Below the pieces are notes generated by a model that saw only the letters and a program-made list of their open reading frames with translations, had not been told where the DNA came from and searched no databases. A stretch of 6,475 nt of DNA from DTU018 sp029550685 (GTDB lineage: Bacteria; Bacillota; Syntrophomonadia; Syntrophomonadales; Syntrophomonadaceae): NCBI GenBank assembly GCA_035412805.1, contig DAONVO010000111.1:1-6475 (forward strand), given 5' to 3'. Of the stretch, positions 1 to 5,516 are shown piece by piece. Numbering within the stretch: position 1 is the stretch's first letter; every line of letters begins with the position of its first letter. The translations under genes were made by a program, and so were the position numbers.

Positions 1-205
1 ACTTTCTTAATATAGTATCCCGATAAAAACATGAATAGGCAAAATCTCATATTGTCCAAAACTACGACATCTTTCAAAAATGTCCTTCTTTTTGACAAGG
101 TCCCCAATCTGTCTAAGGAAATATTTTGCTGGACTTTCTAGACTATCAGAAAGGGTAAATGTCAGCCAAACAACAAAGATTATTAATGAAAGCGAGGGTT
201 AGAGT
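1..205. other. Non-coding region upstream of the radical SAM gene
   Basis: No convincing gene lies here. The only + strand reading frame with an ATG (position 31, about 36 codons, stopping at 139-141) has no ribosome binding site. A TTGACA hexamer sits at 92-97. A weak inverted repeat, CTTTCT at 134-139 and AGAAAG at 148-153, has an 8-base loop and no T-run after it, so it is not a terminator. The 3' end of whatever gene precedes this region is not visible on either strand. Confidence 0.6.
92..119 (+). promoter_or_regulatory. Possible sigma-A promoter for the radical SAM / Ca-ATPase unit
   Basis: A perfect TTGACA -35 hexamer at 92-97 is followed 16 bases later by TAAGGA (114-119), a poor match to TATAAT. 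Transcription would start near 126 and leave about 80 bases of leader. The -10 is weak, so this is only a candidate. The true promoter could lie elsewhere in 1-200 or upstream of the window. Confidence 0.25.
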
Positions 206-1582
206 ATGGACAAAAGTATAGGTGAGAGCATTAAGGCGTTCGGGTTAAAAAAAGTACTGGGCTATCTGGATGCTGATCCTGAAAAGAACATCTCTAAACT
301 GGTGGATTGGCTGATAAAAGTTGATACGGATGGGAAGCACGTCGCCCCCCAGGCTATCAAAGCTAAGAGATGGCTGGATGACAAAGACAGTAATTGGTAC
401 CAGCTGGTCAAGAGTCTTTATACCGATATTGACCAAGGCGTACGAAAGAGCTTTTTTGAAAATGTGCTGGTAAACGCAACGGTAATTGGCACGAAACGGC
501 AGGATAGAATAATGGAAAAGTACGGATGCAATGTACCCTGGGCTATTCTAATGGATCCTACCTCAGCCTGTAATCTTCGCTGCACTGGCTGTTGGGCAGC
601 CAAGTATGGGCATCAGCTTAGTATGGATTTTGCTACTTTAAACGGTATTATCGAGCAGGGGAAACAAATGGGAGTTTTTGCTTATATATATTCCGGCGGA
701 GAACCCCTAATCCGCAAGTCTGATATCATCAAACTTTGTGAAAAGCATCCTGATTGTGCTTTCCTGGCCTTTACCAACGGAACTCTAATCGACGAAAAGT
801 TTGCTGATGATATGCTGCGAGTAAAGAATTTCGTGCCTGCCATAAGTATAGAAGGATTTGAAGAAGTAACAGATGCCCGGCGGGGTAAAGGTACCTTTAA
901 AGCGGTCATTAAGGCCATGGATCTTCTCAGATCCAAGCGCTTGCCCTTTGGGATTTCCTGCACCTACACCCGTGAAAATACAGAAGTTATCGGCAGTGAA
1001 GAGTTTATTGATTATATGATTGCCAAAGGTGCTAAATTTGCATGGTTCTTTACTTACATGCCGGTGGGTGTTGATGCGGTACCTGATTTAATGGTTACCC
1101 CGGAGCAGCGGGAATTCATGTATCATCAAATTCGCGAGTTCAGGCAAACCAAACCAATTTTCACCCTGGATTTCTGGAATGACGGAGAATATTCTGGAGG
1201 ATGCATAGCAGGAGGACGGCGCTACCTGCATATCAATGCCAACGGTGATATTGAGCCCTGTGCCTTTATTCATTATTCGGACAGCAATATACACGAGACT
1301 ACTTTGCTGGAAGCTCTGCAAAGACCGCTCTTTATGCAGTATCACCAGAACCAGCCCTTTAACAGCAACCACCTGCGTCCCTGTCCTCTGCTAGATAACC
1401 CGGATTATTTGGCAGCTATGGTGGATCAGTCAGGAGCCAGATCTACTGAAGTAATGGCTCCCGAAGATGTACACTCTCTTTGTGCCAAGTGCCATCCAGC
1501 GGCTGATATATGGGCTCCGGTGGCAGACAAATTATGGCACGAAACTGATGTTTATCCGGAACCAAAATATGCTAGATTATAA
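206..1582 (+). CDS. Radical SAM enzyme with SPASM/twitch-like C-terminal domain
   Basis: This is a 458-residue cytoplasmic iron-sulfur enzyme expected to cleave S-adenosylmethionine reductively and start radical chemistry; its substrate is unknown. The SAM-cluster motif CX3CX2C is complete (Cys122, Cys126, Cys129, in CNLRCTGC), and the SAM-binding SGGEP motif lies at 163-167. The C-terminal part has Cys333-X13-Gly-X4-Cys352, which fits the first half of the SPASM/twitch pattern. Cys393 and a CXXC pair (Cys426, Cys429) follow, so one or two auxiliary clusters are plausible. About 110 residues precede the core and look helical; I recognise no domain there. GAGGG at 194-198 is 7 bases before the ATG and supports this start. 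No signal peptide or membrane segment is evident. The Ca-ATPase gene follows after 72 bases with no terminator, so cotranscription is likely. The superfamily call is firm. Membership in a named subfamily (peptide maturase, MoaA-like, lipid-modifying) cannot be decided here. Confidence 0.9.
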   Translation: MDKSIGESIKAFGLKKVLGYLDADPEKNISKLVDWLIKVDTDGKHVAPQAIKAKRWLDDKDSNWYQLVKSLYTDIDQGVRKSFFENVLVNATVIGTKRQDRIMEKYGCNVPWAILMDPTSACNLRCTGCWAAKYGHQLSMDFATLNGIIEQGKQMGVFAYIYSGGEPLIRKSDIIKLCEKHPDCAFLAFTNGTLIDEKFADDMLRVKNFVPAISIEGFEEVTDARRGKGTFKAVIKAMDLLRSKRLPFGISCTYTRENTEVIGSEEFIDYMIAKGAKFAWFFTYMPVGVDAVPDLMVTPEQREFMYHQIREFRQTKPIFTLDFWNDGEYSGGCIAGGRRYLHINANGDIEPCAFIHYSDSNIHETTLLEALQRPLFMQYHQNQPFNSNHLRPCPLLDNPDYLAAMVDQSGARSTEVMAPEDVHSLCAKCHPAADIWAPVADKLWHETDVYPEPKYARL

Positions 1583-1638
1583 GAAGGGTGATAAAATCAT
1601 CAAGAGAATACCAGCATAGCTAGCAATTGATACAGAAT

Positions 1639-1646
1639 GAGAGGAG
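1639..1646 (+). promoter_or_regulatory. Ribosome binding site that sets a TTG start for the Ca-ATPase
   Basis: GAGAGGAG ends 8 bases before the TTG at 1655-1657, an ideal spacing. The only in-frame ATG nearby (1637-1639) is followed by this Shine-Dalgarno sequence and overlaps its first G. That ATG has no purine-rich site of its own upstream. Confidence 0.75.
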
Positions 1647-1654
1647 TTGGACGT

Positions 1655-4270
1655 TTGATACCTCACAGTATAGATTACCAGGAGGTGCTCAGGGAGTTTC
1701 AGGTAAGTGCAGAGACTGGCCTGAGCAGTGAGGAGGTTGTTAAGCGCCTAGCCGAATACGGAGAAAACAAACTGCAGGAAAAGAAGAAGAAAAGCAGTCT
1801 ACAGCGTTTTGCAGAGCAGTTTAAGGATGTAATGATCATCATCCTGCTAATAGCAGCAGGAATTTCTTTTGTGGTGGCCTGGTACGAGGGAGAGGGATTT
1901 TTCGAACCAGTCCTCATATTATTCATTGTTGTACTTAACGCTATTATTGGCGTAGTACAAGAAGGCAAAGCCGAAAGAGCCCTGGATGCCTTGAAGAACC
2001 TATCTGCTCCCCATGCCCGCGTGATACGCGATGGCCGGGAAATGATAGTAGAGGCTGCCCAGTTGGTGCCGGGGGACATCATCAGCCTGGAAGCAGGGGA
2101 CTTTGTACCAGCGGATGCCCGGCTGATCCGTTCGGCTAGCTTAAAGGCCGAAGAAGCAGCTTTAACCGGGGAATCAGTGCCCAGTGAAAAAGATGCTGAG
2201 ACCAAGGTGGCCAGCAATGCTCCCCTGGGTGATCGCCTTAATATGGTCTATTCCGGATGTAGTATAACCTACGGCACTGCCACTGCAGTAGTAACTGCTA
2301 CCGGCATGAAAACGGAAATGGGCAAAATTGCGGATTTGTTGGACGCGGAAGGTGACACCCAGACTCCTTTGCAGCACAAGCTGGCCATATTAGGTAAGTA
2401 CATTGGATTCCTGGCCCTAGGCATATGTGCTGTTATCTTCGGCATCGGGCTGCTGTACGGAATGGAAGTAATAGAGATTTTTATGATTGCCGTAGCTCTG
2501 GCGGTATCAGCTATTCCTGAAGGTCTGCCGGCGATTGTGACCGTAGTCTTGGCCATCGGTGTTCAGCGTATGGTTCGCAAGAATGCTATTATCAGAAAGC
2601 TGCCGGCAGTGGAAACCCTGGGCAGTGCTTCGGTAATCTGTTCTGACAAAACCGGCACCCTCACCCAGAACCAGATGACCCTGGTAAAAGCATTCGACGC
2701 CAGTAGTTCCGTTCTGGAAGATATAACCGACCATAATTCGGATGTTATCAAAAAGCTGCTTCAATATGCCACCTTATGTTCAGATGGTACCATAGATTTT
2801 GCAGATGGACAGATTCGTCACATTGGGGATCCTACCGAAACCTCCATCGTACTGGCTGCCCATAGGAATGGTATGCCCAAAGATGAGCTGAACCGTTTGA
2901 ACCCGCGGCTGGCGGAACTGCCCTTTGACTCTGACCGCAAACTAATGAGCACCATCAACAAAATTGACGGCCGTAATGTGGTAATTGTCAAAGGGGCTTT
3001 TGATGTATTAGCAAGTAGATGTGTTAACGGAGATTTGGAAGCTGGCCGGCAGTACGCTGATGAGTTAAGCAGGCAGGCTTTGCGCATTTTAGCCGTTGCC
3101 TATAAAGAAATAGACGAAGTACCCAGTCAGCCTACCAGCGAAGAGCTGGAAAACGGTCTTACCTTTATGGGACTGGTAGGCATGATCGACCCGCCCCGGC
3201 CTGAAGCCCGGGAAGCAGTGGCAGTATGCCGCCAAGCGGGTATCAAACCGGTGATGATAACCGGTGATCATGTGGTGACAGCCTCAGCGATTGCCAAGGA
3301 CCTGGGCATACTTCAGGAGGGAGACCGGGCGGTAACCGGCAGTGAACTGGCAGCTATGACTGAAGAAGAGCTTAATGAGCAGGTGGAACATATCTCTGTC
3401 TATGCCCGGGTGTCTCCGGAAGATAAGATTCGCATAGTCCGAGCCTGGCAGAGCCGGGGAGCCGTAGTGTCCATGACCGGAGACGGTGTCAATGATGCCC
3501 CCGCCCTAAAAGCCGCCGATATTGGCTGTGCTATGGGTATTACCGGTACTGATGTGGCCAAAGGGGCTTCCGATATGATTCTCACCGATGATAATTTTGC
3601 CACCATTGTGGACGCGGTACGGGAAGGCCGGGGTATTTACGATAATATCAAGAAGACGGTTGGCTTTCTCTTGGGAACTAATATAGGTGAAGTACTTACG
3701 GTGTTTGTATCCATGCTGATATGGAAAACTTCTCCCTTGCTGGCGGTACACTTATTATGGATCAACCTGGTCACTGACAGTCTGCCCGCCATTGCTCTGG
3801 GGGTGGAACCGGTAGAAAAAGACGTAATGCAACGCAACCCCAAGCCGAAAGAAGAGAGCATCTTTGCCCATGGCTATGGGTTAAGAATCATATTGCTGGG
3901 GGTTATGTTTGCCATTCTAACTTTAACTGGTTTCGCTATTGGCTGGAAAGCCACCGGCGATGTGGTGGCTGGTCGTACCATGGCCTTCATCGTACTGGCA
4001 GTGTCACAGATAGTGCATTCATTTAATATGCGCACCGACCATTCCTTATTTGAGATAGGCTTGTTTACTAATAAATATTTAAATGGAGCCGCCTTGGTCT
4101 CTTTGGCTGTTATGGCTCTGGTTGTTTTTATCCCGCCGGTAACATCAGCCTTTGGATTAATTCAGTTGTCCAACCAAATGTACCTGGTGGCCTTTGGGTT
4201 GGCTTTAGTACCGGTTCTGGTACTTGAACTAGCTAAATCCTTGGGACTAATTACTCACCAGTCTGAATAA
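1655..4270 (+). CDS. P2-type calcium-transporting ATPase (SERCA-like)
   Basis: This ATP-driven pump is expected to export Ca2+ from the cytoplasm across the plasma membrane. Starting at TTG 1655 it is 871 residues, normal for bacterial SERCA-like pumps; the alternative ATG at 1637 would add six residues but lacks a ribosome binding site. In the TTG numbering the order is: cation-ATPase N-terminal domain (about 5-55), M1-M2 (about 60-102), actuator domain with TGES (171-174), M3-M4 (about 247-304), the phosphorylation site DKTGTLT with Asp331, the nucleotide-binding domain with KGA (446-448), DPPRPE from 512, the hinge TGDGVND (608-614), and M5-M10 (about 672-865). Ca-site residues equivalent to those of SERCA are visible: Glu289 in PEGLP (M4), Asn676 and Glu679 in M5, and Asn704, Thr707 and Asp708 in M6 (NLVTD). 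The M8 position equivalent to SERCA Glu908 is Gln785. These residues favour Ca2+ over heavy metals; Mn2+ cannot be excluded. The gene lies between the radical SAM gene and a small gene 4 bases downstream. Confidence 0.93.
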   Translation: MIPHSIDYQEVLREFQVSAETGLSSEEVVKRLAEYGENKLQEKKKKSSLQRFAEQFKDVMIIILLIAAGISFVVAWYEGEGFFEPVLILFIVVLNAIIGVVQEGKAERALDALKNLSAPHARVIRDGREMIVEAAQLVPGDIISLEAGDFVPADARLIRSASLKAEEAALTGESVPSEKDAETKVASNAPLGDRLNMVYSGCSITYGTATAVVTATGMKTEMGKIADLLDAEGDTQTPLQHKLAILGKYIGFLALGICAVIFGIGLLYGMEVIEIFMIAVALAVSAIPEGLPAIVTVVLAIGVQRMVRKNAIIRKLPAVETLGSASVICSDKTGTLTQNQMTLVKAFDASSSVLEDITDHNSDVIKKLLQYATLCSDGTIDFADGQIRHIGDPTETSIVLAAHRNGMPKDELNRLNPRLAELPFDSDRKLMSTINKIDGRNVVIVKGAFDVLASRCVNGDLEAGRQYADELSRQALRILAVAYKEIDEVPSQPTSEELENGLTFMGLVGMIDPPRPEAREAVAVCRQAGIKPVMITGDHVVTASAIAKDLGILQEGDRAVTGSELAAMTEEELNEQVEHISVYARVSPEDKIRIVRAWQSRGAVVSMTGDGVNDAPALKAADIGCAMGITGTDVAKGASDMILTDDNFATIVDAVREGRGIYDNIKKTVGFLLGTNIGEVLTVFVSMLIWKTSPLLAVHLLWINLVTDSLPAIALGVEPVEKDVMQRNPKPKEESIFAHGYGLRIILLGVMFAILTLTGFAIGWKATGDVVAGRTMAFIVLAVSQIVHSFNMRTDHSLFEIGLFTNKYLNGAALVSLAVMALVVFIPPVTSAFGLIQLSNQMYLVAFGLALVPVLVLELAKSLGLITHQSE

Positions 4271-4274
4271 TATT

Positions 4275-4565
4275 ATGAAAAACAGGGCAACAGCTGTCCG
4301 TTGCCCCTATCTTGATTTACCATATGTGAGGGAAAAAATGAGCTGCCCAGAGGACAAACTGACCAAACCTGATCTCCGTGAACAGATAAATAATCTTATA
4401 CTGCAACTGGAGCAAACCCATGATCCCAGCGAGAGAAAACGGCTGCGTAAGAATTTACGCAAGCTGCAGCTTCAGCAGTTATGGGAACTGGATAAGATGG
4501 AATGGTATGTGGAGACCAATGGCAAATATATCAAACACGACCATACTCTAAAAGATATCCATTAA
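4275..4565 (+). CDS. Small charged helical protein of unknown function
   Basis: I do not recognise this protein (96 residues). It has two cysteines near the N-terminus (Cys10 in RCPYLDLPY and Cys24 in MSCPED). From about residue 32 to 78 runs a highly charged segment rich in Leu, Gln, Lys and Arg that should form amphipathic helices or a coiled coil, followed by a polar tail with two histidines. It has no membrane segment or signal peptide. The ATG is 4 bases after the ATPase stop, so it is almost certainly cotranscribed with and possibly translationally coupled to the pump, but it has no clear ribosome binding site. An internal ATG at 4338 has a good one (GTGAGGGA, 4326-4333, 4 bases before the ATG) and would give 75 residues lacking Cys10. 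Either start is possible. Binding to the pump is conceivable only from position, not from any motif. Confidence 0.6.
   Translation: MKNRATAVRCPYLDLPYVREKMSCPEDKLTKPDLREQINNLILQLEQTHDPSERKRLRKNLRKLQLQQLWELDKMEWYVETNGKYIKHDHTLKDIH
4326..4333 (+). promoter_or_regulatory. Ribosome binding site for an internal start of the small gene
   Basis: GTGAGGGA lies 4 bases before ATG 4338-4340 (5 bases from the GAGGG core). The upstream ATG at 4275 has no comparable site, so a 75-residue product starting at 4338 may be the main one unless translation is coupled to the ATPase stop at 4268-4270. Confidence 0.45.
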
Positions 4566-4596
4566 AAAACCCGCTGTATAGATGTCAGGTGCTGCG

Positions 4597-4605
4597 TGGT
4601 ATAAT
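4597..4605 (+). promoter_or_regulatory. Extended -10 promoter of the GyrI-like gene
   Basis: TGGTATAAT is a perfect extended -10 element (TGnTATAAT). The -35 position with a 17-base spacer, TATAGA at 4577-4582, is weak, as is common for extended -10 promoters. Transcription should start near 4612, giving a leader of about 22 bases that just accommodates the ribosome binding site. It sits between the stop of the small gene (4565) and the next start (4634), so it marks a new transcription unit. Confidence 0.65.
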
Positions 4606-4617
4606 CAGGAAAATGAT

Positions 4618-4625
4618 TGAGGAGG
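4618..4625 (+). promoter_or_regulatory. Ribosome binding site that sets the GyrI-like start
   Basis: TGAGGAGG is followed by 8 bases and then ATG 4634-4636. This rules out the longer in-frame starts at 4502, which overlaps the preceding gene, and at 4613, whose only purine run ends 2 bases before it. Both also lie upstream of or at the predicted transcription start, near 4612. Confidence 0.8.
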
Positions 4626-4633
4626 CCGTAACC

Positions 4634-5092
4634 ATGGAATATGAGATTATTTTAGAAGAAAAGACAGCACAGCCCACGATAGCCATACGCACCCGGACCG
4701 CCGTGCAGAATTTACCCCAGGTATTAGGAAAAGCCTATGATGATATTATGAAATACTTGATGGAAATAGGTGTACAACCTGCAGGAGCACCTTATGTGGC
4801 CTACTTAAATATGGATATGCAGGATCTGGATATAGAAATCGGCTTCCCCGTGGGACAAGCCACAGCGGGCAAGGATCACATTCAAGCTAGCGAAATCCCA
4901 GCCGGGAAACAGGTGTCCTGCCTGCATACCGGCCCCTATAGCACACTCGAGTCTGCTTATGATGCCATGATGGAGTGGGTACCTGCTCACGGGTATACCC
5001 CAACCGGTGTTAGCTATGAGTTTTATCTCAACGATCCCGAACAAACACCGGAAAGTGAACTGTTGACCAAGATAGTATTTCCTCTCAAGTAA
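4634..5092 (+). CDS. GyrI-like / AraC effector-binding domain protein (stand-alone)
   Basis: This 152-residue cytoplasmic protein consists only of a GyrI-like small-molecule-binding domain, the module found at the C-terminus of some AraC- and MerR-type multidrug regulators. The twofold repeat of the fold is visible: the first half runs about 3-73 and ends in YVAYLNMDMQDLDIEIGFPV, and the second half runs about 82-151. The second half has the family signature HTGPYSTLESAYDAMMEW (98-115), then YEFYLNDP (128-135) and a closing strand LLTKIVFPL. Glu129 in YEFYLND is at the position of the conserved acidic residue of the ligand pocket. No DNA-binding domain is present, so it is not itself a repressor. 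Stand-alone members have been described as ligand binders and some as hydrolases protecting against reactive small molecules; which applies here is unknown. It has its own promoter and is followed by a stem-loop and an intrinsic terminator, so it appears monocistronic. Confidence 0.87.
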   Translation: MEYEIILEEKTAQPTIAIRTRTAVQNLPQVLGKAYDDIMKYLMEIGVQPAGAPYVAYLNMDMQDLDIEIGFPVGQATAGKDHIQASEIPAGKQVSCLHTGPYSTLESAYDAMMEWVPAHGYTPTGVSYEFYLNDPEQTPESELLTKIVFPLK

Positions 5093-5123
5093 AAGCGGCA
5101 GGGAAACCTCCTTTTTCTTGAGA
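5083..5123 (+). other. Long imperfect stem-loop over the GyrI-like stop codon
   Basis: TCTCAAG (5083-5089) pairs with CTTGAGA (5117-5123). After a T-T mismatch, AAAAG (5091-5095) pairs with CTTTT (5111-5115). The tip can close as AGG-GAAA-CCT (5100-5109), a GNRA-type tetraloop. The stop codon at 5090-5092 is inside the stem. No T-run follows, so it is not a classical terminator. It may protect the 3' end of the messenger. Confidence 0.5.
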
Positions 5124-5156
5124 AATAACAGCAATTGTGCTGCCCATTGATAAAAT

Positions 5157-5187
5157 AAAATGAGCGATTAAATTCGCTCATTTTTAT
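5157..5187 (+). terminator. Rho-independent terminator after the GyrI-like gene
   Basis: An 11-base-pair perfect stem, AAAATGAGCGA (5157-5167) with TCGCTCATTTT (5174-5184), has a 6-base loop (TTAAAT) and the tail TTTTTAT. It lies 65 bases after the stop at 5092. The A-rich 5' flank means it could also work weakly on the other strand, but no gene ends there from the right. Confidence 0.88.
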
Positions 5188-5293
5188 GCCTATTTTAGCG
5201 GACAAATATAAAATATTAGCCCTAATCATAACGTGCTTTAATGAAGTTAACGTGAAACACTATTTAACTAACAACCCTATCCCCCTGTCATTT

Positions 5294-5299
5294 TATAAT
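5294..5299 (+). promoter_or_regulatory. -10 box of a probable promoter for the DUF1848 leader
   Basis: This is an exact TATAAT. The hexamer 17 bases upstream (ACAACC, 5271-5276) is not a -35 match and there is no TG extension, so the promoter would be weak or need an activator. Transcription from it would start near 5306, shortly before the structured segment at 5323, leaving a leader of about 210 bases. Confidence 0.4.
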
Positions 5300-5322
5300 A
5301 TTTAAGGTAAGTTACAATAGCA

Positions 5323-5434
5323 CAGCCCATTAAACATCCCTTCGGGACCATAAAAAGAACCTGGGGTTACAGTTGTTCTAATCTGTGGGCTGGTTTAGTA
5401 TCCGGCAGAAAAAAGTGCACATGCCAGCCTTCAA
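5323..5434 (+). ncRNA. Candidate structured regulatory leader RNA (class not recognised)
   Basis: CAGCCCA (5323-5329) pairs with TGGGCTG (5386-5392), closing a three-way junction. Its two inner hairpins are TCCC-TTC-GGGA (5337-5347) and AGAACCTG/CAG-TT-GTTCT (5356-5379; 8 pairs with a 2-base bulge and a 6-base loop). The closing strand can instead pair as GGCTGG (5388-5393) with CCAGCC (5424-5429). The overlapping CCTTCAA (5428-5434) is a perfect complement of TTGAAGG (5502-5508), which covers most of the ribosome binding site of the following gene. Mutually exclusive pairings that end on a ribosome binding site are typical of translational riboswitches and attenuators. I matched it to no riboswitch consensus I know. 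The folds were drawn by eye with no energies or alignments, so this is a hypothesis. Confidence 0.35.
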
Positions 5435-5504
5435 AGGGAATAATCTGGGAAGTGAGTTAATAACACGATAGTGTTTCTTCTCATGTAATAGCGGTAAAGG
5501 GTTG

Positions 5505-5510
5505 AAGGAG
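5505..5510 (+). promoter_or_regulatory. Ribosome binding site that sets the DUF1848 start
   Basis: AAGGAG ends 6 bases before ATG 5517-5519. The longer reading frame begins at a TTG (5502) that lies just upstream of this site and has none of its own, so the ATG is the start. Positions 5502-5508 are complementary to 5428-5434 in the leader. Confidence 0.85.
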
Positions 5511-5516
5511 ATCAAT

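Larger units (their letters stand above)
5254..5477. repeat. 10-base perfect inverted repeat bracketing the leader region
   Basis: GAAACACTAT (5254-5263) and ATAGTGTTTC (5468-5477) are exact reverse complements, 224 bases from outer edge to outer edge. They could be terminal repeats of a small non-autonomous element (MITE-like). However, I see no target-site duplication outside them, and a match this long could arise by chance at a few percent in a region of this size. Confidence 0.3.
5188..5516 (+). other. Non-coding gap and leader of the DUF1848 gene
   Basis: I see no credible gene in this stretch. It contains a TATAAT box (5294-5299), a potentially structured RNA segment (5323-5434), a small hairpin AACAC-GATA-GTGTT (5462-5475) without a proper T-tract, and a 10-base inverted repeat (5254-5263 with 5468-5477) that brackets most of the region. 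The ribosome binding site of the next gene is at 5505-5510. Confidence 0.6.

Noticed and set aside
31..141. Short + strand reading frame of about 36 codons starting at ATG 31
   Set aside because: It has no ribosome binding site and no protein-like composition, and frames of this length are expected by chance in AT-rich intergenic DNA.
1699..2217. 172-codon open frame on the - strand inside the Ca-ATPase gene
   Set aside because: It is antisense to a strongly supported gene, rich in Ser, Arg and Thr as expected for a shadow frame, and has no motif or start signal.
4502..4633. N-terminal extension of the GyrI-like protein back to ATG 4502
   Set aside because: It overlaps the preceding gene and contains the promoter at 4597-4605, and the family's conserved sequence begins just after ATG 4634, which has an excellent ribosome binding site.
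4805..5134. 109-codon open frame on the - strand over the GyrI-like gene
   Set aside because: It runs antisense to a recognised family member and through the stem-loop at its 3' end, with no supporting start signal; a shadow frame.
5023..5229. 68-codon - strand frame across the terminator
   Set aside because: It reads through the inverted repeats of the stem-loop and the terminator and has no family resemblance.
5323..5392. Could the folded segment be a tRNA or tRNA-like element?
   Set aside because: The closing stem is 7 pairs as in a tRNA, but there is no T-loop TTC sequence in the proper place, no D-loop GG and no anticodon stem-loop of the right size.
5462..5480. AACAC-GATA-GTGTT hairpin followed by TCTTC as a terminator or attenuator
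   Set aside because: The stem has only 5 pairs, just two of them G-C, and the tail is not a T-run. It is too weak to call a terminator, and its right arm is also part of the 10-base inverted repeat.
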